Shown here piece by piece: positions 24,652 to 32,272 of a stretch of 51,018 nucleotides of DNA; positions within the stretch are counted from its first letter, which is position 1; each line of letters starts with the position of its first letter. The notes under the pieces were generated by a model, which saw only the letters and a list, made by a program, of their open reading frames with translations, was not told the DNA's origin and did not search any database. Made by a program: the position numbers and the translations under genes. Location of the stretch: NCBI GenBank assembly GCA_022791755.1, contig JAAVZR010000028.1, positions 1 through 51,018 on the forward strand, given 5' to 3'. The stretch comes from Lachnospiraceae bacterium (GTDB taxonomy: Bacteria; Bacillota; Clostridia; Lachnospirales; Lachnospiraceae).

Positions 24652-26025
24652 TCACTTCCAGCGCCCTCTCTCGTCGTAATCCTCCGGATTCTTGCTGGAG
24701 GCCTGTATGCATTCCCGTTTATTGACCTTATAATTCGGGTATACCGGCAGCTCTCCTTCCAGGATCGGATCCTTTGTCCTCTTCAGGTGTTCGTCAAGAA
24801 GCTCCGCCAGCTCCCTTCTGATCTCAGCCAGCTGTGGATGGTCTATGAGATTATTTGTCTCCTCCGGATCATACAGACAGTCGTACAGCGCCTCCATGGG
24901 CTTCTCTCTCTCTCTGAGCCCGTTTTCCATGTAGATATCCTTAGGCACGGATTCATCCATGTTGGAGAGATTCCACTTCTGCCACTTCGGATCGTAGAAG
25001 CGCACATATTTGTAGCGGTCTGTCCGCACACAGCGCACCGGCTCATAGGAGGTATGGAAATTAATCTCGCCAAAGACCGCCCTGCGCCCGATCTTCTCCT
25101 CCCCGGTCATATAACCGGCAAAGGACATGCCTTCCAGCCCTTCTCTCTTCTTCACTCCCAGCAGGTCGCAGATGGTGGGGAAGATATCAATCTGTGACAC
25201 CAGGCCGTCGCACACCTCGCCTGTACGGCCATCGGGGTGATGGAGGATCAGGCTCACGCCGATACCATGATCGGACAACGTACATTTGTGAAAGGGCATG
25301 GCCAGCCCGTGATCCGTGGTAAAGAGAATCACCGTATTGTCGTAGAGGCCGTTTGCCTTCAGAGCTTCCAGGACAATCCCGATATTATCGTCCGCATGGC
25401 GGGCGCTGGTCATATACTGGGCATAGTCATGGCGGGCTCCGGCGTCCTTTTCCACACAGAAAGGAATTCGCACATACCTCTCGTCGATCCCCTCTGCCAC
25501 CGTCTCGGGGAAGGGCCGGTGGGTGCTGTGCAGGCCAAAGCTCAGCATAAAGGGCCTGTCTGCCTCCTGCTTCCCCAGCCAGGCAGCGGCAGCCTGCGCG
25601 TTCTTACGGTCCCAGTCGCACAGCTCCGTCTTCTGATAGCCATCGGCAGGGGTCGTCAGAACCTCCTCATACCCCAGTCCATGGAGCGCTTCTTCGTCGA
25701 TATCCAGATACCAGCCCACCTCGTGCTGAATGCCGCTGATGGCTGTTCGAAAGCCGTTTGCCGCCAGATGCGCCGCCAGATGCTCTTCGGGATGATTCAA
25801 ACCAAAGCCCCGCTGAGCCAGTCCCAGCATCCCGTTCTGATGAGGATATTTCCCCGTCAGCATGGCGGCACGGCTGGGGGAACAGGTAGGGCTGCAACAA
25901 TAGGCGTTGGTAAATAACACCGAGTCCTTTGCCAGTTCCTTTAACCCCGGCGTCGGCACCGCATAGCCATAGGGAGAAATCATCCTGCCCGTATCATGGG
26001 TATTAATATATAAAAAATTATACAT
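24652..26025 (-). CDS. Cytosolic S1-family sulfatase
   Basis: The 457-residue enzyme has the sulfatase signature C-S-P-S-R at 48-52 (Cys48 to be converted to formylglycine) followed by AAMLTGKYPHQNG. An N-terminal INTHDTGR metal motif resembles heparan N-sulfatase-like members, and a downstream FTTDHGLAMPFHKCTLSD supplies further metal and sulfate ligands. The start at 26025 follows GGAAGGAG; an open frame upstream lacks homology. No signal peptide is present, so it should act in the cytosol, and Cys-type sulfatases need an anSME maturase, not found in this window. It is the last gene of the PTS operon and overlaps the DUF3604 gene by eight bases. Confidence 0.88.
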   Translation of the reverse strand: MYNFLYINTHDTGRMISPYGYAVPTPGLKELAKDSVLFTNAYCCSPTCSPSRAAMLTGKYPHQNGMLGLAQRGFGLNHPEEHLAAHLAANGFRTAISGIQHEVGWYLDIDEEALHGLGYEEVLTTPADGYQKTELCDWDRKNAQAAAAWLGKQEADRPFMLSFGLHSTHRPFPETVAEGIDERYVRIPFCVEKDAGARHDYAQYMTSARHADDNIGIVLEALKANGLYDNTVILFTTDHGLAMPFHKCTLSDHGIGVSLILHHPDGRTGEVCDGLVSQIDIFPTICDLLGVKKREGLEGMSFAGYMTGEEKIGRRAVFGEINFHTSYEPVRCVRTDRYKYVRFYDPKWQKWNLSNMDESVPKDIYMENGLREREKPMEALYDCLYDPEETNNLIDHPQLAEIRRELAELLDEHLKRTKDPILEGELPVYPNYKVNKRECIQASSKNPEDYDERGRWK

Positions 26026-27568
26026 CTGCGGCTCCTTCCTCAAAAAAGACAGGGGATGACCAGGCCGCGGCGCCATTTCTCTGCCATACGCGCACCCGCA
26101 CCTGCTTACAGTCTGTCGTATCAATCTCCCGCTCTATGGTTCTCTCATAAGCCTTTGCCGGGACGGCCCGGCCGATCTTGATCTTATAACAATTATGCCA
26201 CCAGGGATCGGAACGGTAATACTCTGTGAACCCAAAGCGGTCCTTTAAGAGCTGTCTGGCCTCCTCTTCCAGAGGGATCACACGGCTGCTCTCCAGCATG
26301 TCGCGCACGGACAGTTCATAGCGGACTCCGTCTACAGTCAGCTCCACTGCCGAATCTATGTCTGCCTCCACCTCGAAGATAAATCCTTCCGTGGTCACAG
26401 CGCTGGGGCCCATCCACTTACCGGTGGCTGTGGTCTTATAGGTCGTGAGGTCAAATTGGCAGGAATTCTCTGTCACATCATAGAGCTTCTGGCCGAAATT
26501 ACTCCAGCACTTTTCCACGCTTATGAGCTGCCCGCTCGTCTTCAGGCTTCCGTGCCAGCTTCGCTTCTCAATGTCAGGAAATACCCGCCGGTCCGGTCCC
26601 CAGCCGAATTCCACCTGAAACTTGACCCGAACCTGACCCGCCAGTCTCTCCTGCTCCCAGGTAGACGTATGAGGAATCATTTCACTGGCCACATTGTCCC
26701 GGATGATCTCGATCCGGTCAATGGCATTGCTGCCTGTCACATCAAGACGCAGCTTCGCTTTCGGCGACGGCGCCGCCATATCGCCCATGGGGTGGCCATC
26801 CACCGTAAAATCCAGCCGGATTCTGTCCCTGGAGACGCCATAAACCCGCCGGTGAATAAAAGCGTCCCAGATGTCCTCTTTCGTCCGGCCCTTCGCCAGG
26901 ACCGCCGTGTAGCCGAAACCGTACACACCGGGACAGCTGTGATTATCTCCGGCCGCAATCACGCCGAAGCGATGCCCCGCTTTCCATCCGCTCTCCGCCG
27001 AGCCTCCGTCCGAGCGGGGGCCCATATGGATATGACGTTCCATAGCAATGGGGCCGGCGTCGTTCTCGCTGGAGCCATGGGAGGAGTAGATCTCCGCAAA
27101 AGGGGAAAAAGCGTCGTCGTGAGTCGCCCAGTTCTTACCACGGTTTGCCAGCTGATATGCCGTGTGATGAGGAATTCCGATTGCGTCCACACCGCCGTAG
27201 TGCCGGATCAGATCTTTGTAACGCAGAGGAAAGGCCATATCCTGTCCGTTATCCCGGAAAAACACATTGTGATCCCCGTCCAGACCGGCTCCCTGCCATT
27301 CATATCCCATAAACATGGGAAAGCCTGCCCCGTTCTGCGCTTCGGTGATCCGCCTGATATATTCCCAGTCTCCCTGTATCTCCTTTTCTTCGTACACGTC
27401 CTCTACGCCAAGGCCGCATTCGTCCATTCTCATATAATAGGGATAATAGGCAATCGGCCAGAAGTCCATCGTCTGCCTTATCTGTTCCAGCCAGGCCGGC
27501 AGCTCATTGATATCCTCATGATGCAGATTGCTGTGCATATCCGTCCATAAAATCATGTAATCTCCCAT
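26018..27568 (-). CDS. DUF3604 (PHP-like) putative metal-dependent hydrolase
   Basis: A 516-residue protein without signal peptide. The PHP-like metal-binding pattern is spread along the first 260 residues: WTDMHSNLHHED at 8-19, GYEWQGAGLDGDHNVFF, AIGIPHHTAYQ, AEIYSSHGSSE and IAAGDNHSCPG. The C-terminal half is beta-rich (about 270-510) and of unknown role. DUF3604 proteins are commonly coded beside sulfatases and sugar genes, but the reaction is not established. It starts 10 bases after the NanE-like gene and overlaps the sulfatase start, so it belongs to the same pathway. Confidence 0.75.
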   Translation of the reverse strand: MGDYMILWTDMHSNLHHEDINELPAWLEQIRQTMDFWPIAYYPYYMRMDECGLGVEDVYEEKEIQGDWEYIRRITEAQNGAGFPMFMGYEWQGAGLDGDHNVFFRDNGQDMAFPLRYKDLIRHYGGVDAIGIPHHTAYQLANRGKNWATHDDAFSPFAEIYSSHGSSENDAGPIAMERHIHMGPRSDGGSAESGWKAGHRFGVIAAGDNHSCPGVYGFGYTAVLAKGRTKEDIWDAFIHRRVYGVSRDRIRLDFTVDGHPMGDMAAPSPKAKLRLDVTGSNAIDRIEIIRDNVASEMIPHTSTWEQERLAGQVRVKFQVEFGWGPDRRVFPDIEKRSWHGSLKTSGQLISVEKCWSNFGQKLYDVTENSCQFDLTTYKTTATGKWMGPSAVTTEGFIFEVEADIDSAVELTVDGVRYELSVRDMLESSRVIPLEEEARQLLKDRFGFTEYYRSDPWWHNCYKIKIGRAVPAKAYERTIEREIDTTDCKQVRVRVWQRNGAAAWSSPVFFEEGAADV

Positions 27569-27578
27569 AACCCCTCCT

Positions 27579-28298
27579 TCAGTATAACAGACTCCGGGTC
27601 TCAGGAAACCCGTTCATATGATCGTAAAACCGCCTCGCCGTCAGATGCGGCCTGGTGATGGCGCTTCCCACCACCACGGCCAGCGCCCCATAGTGGAGTG
27701 CCCGGACCGCGTCATCCGGCGTCCATACCTTTCCTTCCATGAGCACATATCCCAGGTCCTTACAGTCCCGGCACATCCGCGCAAACATCTCCCAGTCCGG
27801 TACGTCGGTGGATTTGGCATTTTTTTTGAATCGGTAAAAAGTGGGAGCCGCAAAATCCGCACCCAGCTTCAGGGAACGGACTGCATCCTCCTCATCTCTT
27901 ACATCGGCCAGAATCGGGATATCCGGATATTTCTCACGGATCTCCGTAATAATATCATGGGCCGGATGGCCGTCGATCAGGCGGTCTGTGCCGTCGATGG
28001 CCAGGATATCCGCCCCGGCCTCTATCAGCTCCTCCACACATCCCATATCCGGCGTCATAAACACATCCGTATCCTCCCGGAATATCTTCGTCAGACCGAT
28101 GATCGGGACATCCGTGAGGGCCCGGATTTTTCTTACGTTTTCCGGTGTATTGATGCGCAGAGCGCAGGCTCCGCCCCACAGCGCCGCCTTCGCCATGATT
28201 TCAATGATATCCTCCGTATAACAGGGGGCATGACGTTCCATCTGACAGGAAACGATCAGGCCGTTTTCTATTTTTTTCACTATCTCCTGCTTGGTCAT
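27579..28298 (-). CDS. nanE: NanE-like N-acylmannosamine-6-phosphate 2-epimerase
   Basis: A 239-residue TIM-barrel enzyme. It opens with the NanE phrase ENGLIVSCQ and continues with GGACALRINTPENVRKI, VPIIGLTKI, ADILAIDGTDRL, PILADVRDEEDAVRSLKLGADF and a phosphate-binding ALAVVVGSAITRP. NanE converts ManNAc-6-phosphate to GlcNAc-6-phosphate in the cytosol. Sequence departs from classical NanE in the second half (YRFKKNAKST), so a related amino-sugar phosphate is possible. It lies 119 bases after the EIID gene, with a hairpin between. Confidence 0.8.
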   Translation of the reverse strand: MTKQEIVKKIENGLIVSCQMERHAPCYTEDIIEIMAKAALWGGACALRINTPENVRKIRALTDVPIIGLTKIFREDTDVFMTPDMGCVEELIEAGADILAIDGTDRLIDGHPAHDIITEIREKYPDIPILADVRDEEDAVRSLKLGADFAAPTFYRFKKNAKSTDVPDWEMFARMCRDCKDLGYVLMEGKVWTPDDAVRALHYGALAVVVGSAITRPHLTARRFYDHMNGFPETRSLLY

Positions 28299-28336
28299 AT
28301 TACTCCCCTTTCTGTTTTTCCAGCAGCACTTTTTTG

Positions 28337-28372
28337 AGAAGGGACCAGATTTACGAAAACCTGGCCCCTTCT
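28337..28372 (-). promoter_or_regulatory. Intercistronic hairpin between EIID and nanE
   Basis: AGAAGG(GA)CCAG and CTGG(CC)CCTTCT form a long stem with an A/T-rich loop. On the minus strand it is followed by CAAAAAAG, not by T, so it is not a classic terminator. It could stabilise or process the transcript and uncouple PTS from enzyme expression. Confidence 0.4.
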
Positions 28373-28417
28373 TGCGCCGCCGTCCATCCTGTGTCCGGCA
28401 GCCTGTACTCTTCCCTT

Positions 28418-29251
28418 TTATGCAAGGATCGTCGTAAAATAACCGACGACAGAAATAGCGAGCATCGCAAGCATCAGTACAATCACGTTTACACGCTTCT
28501 TGGACATCAGCCAGTATACGATAAAGGCTCCGATCAACACCAGAACCTTGGGCTGGATGCTGTTTAAGATACTGTTCACATCCACCACCAGCTCTCCGCT
28601 GGTAAAGCTTAAACCGGTCTTGATATTACAGGTCGAAGCCGTAACCGCGCCGATCACCGTCAGACCTACGATGTTGGCCGCACTGATGATGCGGTCTTTG
28701 ATTCCGGTGGCCAGGATCTGCTGTACTCCCATGGCGCCCATCTTATAGGCATTCCAGAATAAGAACCAGCTGACCGTAGGCACGATAGCCCAGAAAAGCA
28801 GGATGTATAACAGGGGACCGGCCACCGATCCGTTCTGTGCCGAAATGCCGATGGCGATAGCCAGGATGATCGGGATCAGCGTGGACTGGAACAGGCTGTC
28901 AAACAGACCTGCGCAGGGGCCCATCAGGGCATTCTTGATGCTGGAGGACAGCTCATCGGGCACCTCGTCGGGATGCTCCGCCTTCTCCTCCTCGATGGCC
29001 AGAACGATACCTACCGTCAGACCACCCCAGATCGGCTCCGTGTTAAAAAACTCCATATGACGGTTCATCAGATCCTGCTGCGCTTCCTTGTTGTCCGGAT
29101 ACAGCTTATCCTTGGCCGTCCACAGCGAGCGCACCAGAGCGGGCGCCTGCATACGTTCCATGTTCTGCGTGGAAAGATTTAACCACATCCAGTTAAACCA
29201 CGCCTTCTGTACATCTTTTTTTGTCAATAAGCCTTTTACTTCTTCCGCCAT
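28418..29251 (-). CDS. PTS system mannose-family EIID component
   Basis: A 277-residue membrane subunit. The N-terminal amphipathic part (LLTKKDVQKAWFNWMWLNLS) is typical of EIID, followed by ERMQAPALVRSLW, a conserved MEFFNTEPIWGGLTVGI, and DELSSSIKNALMGPCAGLFDSLFQ. The membrane segments are in the second half. With EIIC it forms the sugar channel. It starts two bases after the EIIC gene. Confidence 0.92.
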   Translation of the reverse strand: MAEEVKGLLTKKDVQKAWFNWMWLNLSTQNMERMQAPALVRSLWTAKDKLYPDNKEAQQDLMNRHMEFFNTEPIWGGLTVGIVLAIEEEKAEHPDEVPDELSSSIKNALMGPCAGLFDSLFQSTLIPIILAIAIGISAQNGSVAGPLLYILLFWAIVPTVSWFLFWNAYKMGAMGVQQILATGIKDRIISAANIVGLTVIGAVTASTCNIKTGLSFTSGELVVDVNSILNSIQPKVLVLIGAFIVYWLMSKKRVNVIVLMLAMLAISVVGYFTTILA

Positions 29252-29253
29252 TC

Positions 29254-30012
29254 TTACGCCCTCCTTACGACATCGCTGGACTTGAAATCGATCAGCGCCA
29301 ATACCAGGGCAACCACCAGGATAGCGATTACGCTGACATTAAAGCAGGTAAACAGGATAAATCCCAATACGAAATATAAAAGCTCCGCATTTTTCTTTAC
29401 GCAGGTCTTCAGGATAATGGCAAAACCGATCAGAGGCAGCATACCTCCGAAGATACCGATGATCGCAGACAGCTGCGGAGGAATGGCATCCATCACCTTC
29501 GTCATCACCGAAGGTCCCAGAAGACAGGCCAGGAAAATAGGCGTAAAACGGAAAATGAACAGGAAAATATTGCCATACAGCGGAACGGCGGCAGCCGCGT
29601 CCAGCTTCCCCTCGGCAATCTTGCGATCCATCACATGTACCCAGTACACGTTGATGATCTTTACAAAGTTCCAGATAAACACGCCCAGCGCGCCCAAAAG
29701 AGCTGCCAGCGTCAGTGCCTCCTCCGTCGTCGCGCCGGAAGTCATGGCCAGCGGTATGCCTATGTAAGCGGCAAAGTTGATATCATTGGCCGCCACGCCG
29801 CCCACGGTGATGCTGCCCAGATACAGGGCGTTGATCGCACAACCGAAGATAATACCCTGGGATACGTCGCCCAGGATCAGACCGATCAGCATACCTGCAA
29901 CAATCGGACGGCCTATGGTCCACCATCCGCCCATGTCGCCCCACAGAGGTACTGCCCATTTGGCTGCACAGTAGCCAAGCAGGCCGATCAGCAATGCTTG
30001 AATAAATGACAT
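29254..30012 (-). CDS. PTS system mannose-family EIIC component
   Basis: A 252-residue protein with about seven membrane segments. Typical EIIC phrases include RPIVAGMLIGLILGDVSQGI, the conserved turn ALYLGSITVGGVAANDINFAAYIGIP (quoted in part), and GGMLPLIGFAIILK near the end. It forms the translocation path with EIID. GGAGGGA precedes the ATG. EIIB lies 27 bases upstream. Confidence 0.92.
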   Translation of the reverse strand: MSFIQALLIGLLGYCAAKWAVPLWGDMGGWWTIGRPIVAGMLIGLILGDVSQGIIFGCAINALYLGSITVGGVAANDINFAAYIGIPLAMTSGATTEEALTLAALLGALGVFIWNFVKIINVYWVHVMDRKIAEGKLDAAAAVPLYGNIFLFIFRFTPIFLACLLGPSVMTKVMDAIPPQLSAIIGIFGGMLPLIGFAIILKTCVKKNAELLYFVLGFILFTCFNVSVIAILVVALVLALIDFKSSDVVRRA

Positions 30013-30039
30013 TTTGTTCCCTCCTACATTTGTATTATA

Positions 30040-30522
30040 CTATAACCTCTTTGCTACACTGCTCCACTCTGTCACCGCGCCCGTGGCGCCAATCGCATTG
30101 AAATATACTCTCACCCCTTTTTGCGTCAAGGTCTTGCAGGCCTCGATATCCTGAGGATGCAGTGTCGAGTAATCCGTGCATTTGACCCCGCCGCGGGCCA
30201 TCTGCGGTCCCACATTCAGCTCTGCGGGAAGTCCCTCTATCTTTTCCATCAGAGTCAGAAGCGTCCTGGGGTTCTTCATCAGAAGCAGGGAAGAGCTGTC
30301 ATCGGTCAGCGCTTTCTTAATTACCTCCACTGACTCCTCCACCGTAAACACATCCGCTGTCAAAGCGGCAGGCACGGCATTCTGAAAAATAGACCGCAGC
30401 AGCGGATTCTTCGACGTCATGTCATCGACCACAATGATATTGCGGATGCTGTAATCCGACACAATAAACTGCATACACTGGCCATGGATCAGACGCTCGT
30501 CACTTCGAATCAATCGAATCAT
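30040..30522 (-). CDS. PTS system mannose-family EIIB component
   Basis: A 160-residue cytosolic phosphotransfer protein. The phosphorylated His is in IRSDERLIHGQCMQF (His14), followed by NIIVVDD and LMKNPRTLLTLMEKIEG. It passes phosphate from EIIA to the sugar bound by EIICD. Gene spacing to EIIA is 18 bases and to EIIC 27 bases. Confidence 0.92.
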   Translation of the reverse strand: MIRLIRSDERLIHGQCMQFIVSDYSIRNIIVVDDMTSKNPLLRSIFQNAVPAALTADVFTVEESVEVIKKALTDDSSSLLLMKNPRTLLTLMEKIEGLPAELNVGPQMARGGVKCTDYSTLHPQDIEACKTLTQKGVRVYFNAIGATGAVTEWSSVAKRL

Positions 30523-30540
30523 TTTTAAATACCTCCTGTT

Positions 30541-30945
30541 CTAATCAGTAAACACATCCCGGGATCTCTTCATGGAAACAAAGCAGGATTGCAGCGCCAA
30601 CACTCCCGTGACAAGCTCCTCCGGCGTACCGGCAAAACCCGTGCGGGCTGACAAAAGCTCCAAAAGCATCGGCATGGACGCTCCGGAGAGCACTACGCTT
30701 TCCGTGTAGGCTATGGCCATCAGCGATGCGTTAAACGGAGTCGCGTTCTCCAGATCCACCACAAACACACAGCCATCCTCAAATTCTTTCGACTCCTCAG
30801 CAAGTCTTTCGCCCAGCTCCGTGATCTGCTCGTCACCCATAAAACATACGGCCTTCAGCGCCTCCTGGGGACCGGCAATCATCTCGCAGGCATTCTTAAG
30901 CCCCTTAGCAAAGTCCGAATGAGTACAGATAATCACACCAATCAT
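30541..30945 (-). CDS. PTS system mannose-family EIIA component
   Basis: A 134-residue cytosolic protein with the EIIA-man fold: MIGVIICTHSDFAKGL with the phosphorylated His9, FVVDLENATPFNASL, and SGASMPMLLELLSAR. The start at 30945 follows AAGGGAGGGG; the open frame continues upstream without homology. It is the first gene of the operon and accepts phosphate from HPr. Confidence 0.88.
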   Translation of the reverse strand: MIGVIICTHSDFAKGLKNACEMIAGPQEALKAVCFMGDEQITELGERLAEESKEFEDGCVFVVDLENATPFNASLMAIAYTESVVLSGASMPMLLELLSARTGFAGTPEELVTGVLALQSCFVSMKRSRDVFTD

Positions 30946-31000
30946 ACTTTCCCCTCCCTTCCTGAACTGTAAATCCGTCCAAATCCTATCAAATACATTT

Positions 31001-31032
31001 ATTATATTATAACATTTATTTTTATATGTCAA
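31001..31032 (-). promoter_or_regulatory. Promoter of the mannose-family PTS operon
   Basis: On the minus strand a perfect TTGACA (31027-31032) is followed by two overlapping TATAAT boxes, at 31006-31011 (15-base spacer) and 31001-31006 (20-base spacer). Neither spacing is ideal, so the promoter may be tuned by the divergent GntR regulator. The region is strongly AT-rich. Confidence 0.45.
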
Positions 31033-31122
31033 TACATTTCGATGCATTATACAAAAAACTTTTTTGTTTTTGCCGGTTCCCCGGTGTTTTAGACAACGTT
31101 TTTCCTCTTCTCCTGATTTCTC

Positions 31123-31173
31123 TTGTAAAAAAAAGGGATCTGGTATATACTGAAAAAGAATACAAATATGTAT
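31123..31173 (+). promoter_or_regulatory. gntR promoter with candidate operator
   Basis: TTGTAA (31123-31128), 17 bases, TATACT (31146-31151) form a good sigma-A promoter. ATACA-AATA-TGTAT (31160-31173) is an inverted repeat at the expected transcription start, a plausible autoregulatory site for the GntR protein. Confidence 0.55.
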
Positions 31174-31246
31174 GATCAGCAAACAAATCACATTGGTACG
31201 TCACAGAAAAATCCGGATATTACAGATGAAACGAGGCCTTAATACC

Positions 31247-31957
31247 ATGAGCGGAAAGAAAATTCCCCAGTACAAATTGATAGAAAATGAGCTGGCCAAT
31301 CAGATCCACATCGGCGATTACAAAAAAGACGACATCATCCCCACAGAAATGGAGCTGGCCAAAAAATACGGGGTCTCCCGTGTCACTGTCCGTACCGCTC
31401 TGGATAATCTGGTCCAGCTGGGTATGCTGCGGCGGGTGCCCGGTGTCGGAACCTTTGTACAGGAACCCACGACGCGGGAAAAATATCCTCAGATCATGGG
31501 CTTTACCAAGGAGATCCTCTCTATGGGAATGACTCCCCGTACCATCGTCACCGACTTTCAGGTCCGGCCCGTGTCGGCCAACATCGCCCGCATCCTTGAG
31601 CTACGGCCCGGCGCTCCCATCTACTATTTTACCAGGCAGCGCTACGCCGGCGAAGAGCTCTTTGTCCTGGAGACTTCCTATATGTCCGCCGAACTCTACC
31701 CGGAAATCTCTTTGCAGATCCTTCAGGGCTCCAAATACGAATATTTTGAAAATGTCCGGGGGGAAAAACTGGACCGCAATGAACATACGGTGATGGCCAT
31801 CCACCCGTCCGCCGAGGTGGCCGCCCTGTTCCATATCACAGAGAATACGCCGATTATAAAGCTTGCCAATGTCTCACGCCTGGTAAATGGCAGAGTCCTG
31901 GATTATACGGTGCAGATGCAGTCCCCGAAATTCCAGCTGCATTATATCAAACAGTAA
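31247..31957 (+). CDS. GntR/UTRA-family transcriptional regulator
   Basis: A 236-residue regulator. The winged helix (about 5-75) has IPTEMELAKKYGVSRVTVRTALDNLVQLGMLRRVPGVGTFV. The UTRA domain (about 90-236) has RPVSANIARILELRPGAPIYYFTRQRY, VLETSYMSAELYPEI and a closing DYTVQMQSPKFQLHY. It resembles NagR/YvoA-type sensors of amino-sugar phosphates. Start at 31247 is preferred since GAGG lies 10 bases upstream. Divergent from the PTS-sulfatase operon, which it most likely represses. Confidence 0.88.
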   Translation: MSGKKIPQYKLIENELANQIHIGDYKKDDIIPTEMELAKKYGVSRVTVRTALDNLVQLGMLRRVPGVGTFVQEPTTREKYPQIMGFTKEILSMGMTPRTIVTDFQVRPVSANIARILELRPGAPIYYFTRQRYAGEELFVLETSYMSAELYPEISLQILQGSKYEYFENVRGEKLDRNEHTVMAIHPSAEVAALFHITENTPIIKLANVSRLVNGRVLDYTVQMQSPKFQLHYIKQ

Positions 31958-32152
31958 CTCCCTCCATGACACCTTACTTATGCGTTTGTTGTGGAGTCAC
32001 CTCGAGTTCAAATCCCGGCCCAACAGTCCCATCTGTTTAGGATCTCTATCGCCGCCGCCCTCGCCTATGGGCGACAGACAAAAGACTATTATCGAATTTA
32101 TGCCCTTCTTGTGCCAATTAGACAGGAATTTAACCCAGATACCCATTATGAA
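31958..32152. other. Gene-free interval with a tRNA T-arm-like remnant
   Basis: No protein gene is supported here. Around 32006-32027 the sequence TCGAG-TTCAAAT-CCCGG looks like a tRNA T-arm with one mismatched pair, but no matching acceptor, D-arm or anticodon arm can be assembled upstream. It may be a decayed tRNA end left by an integration event, or chance. A short hairpin CGCC-TAT-GGGCG lies nearby. Confidence 0.25.
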
Positions 32153-32181
32153 TAGGCAGTCTGTCCAAAAAATGATATAAT
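32153..32181 (+). promoter_or_regulatory. Promoter of the Tat flavoprotein gene
   Basis: TAGGCA (32153-32158), 17 bases, TATAAT (32176-32181). Transcription should begin near 32188 and give a leader of about 85 bases before the strong GGAGGAG ribosome site. Confidence 0.5.
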
Positions 32182-32272
32182 ATTCTCCGAAATAACATCA
32201 TAATTTCCAATTTTCATCCTGTCGATGTGCTAAAATGCGCAGCAAAAAATAAAAAAGGAGGAGAATAAATTC

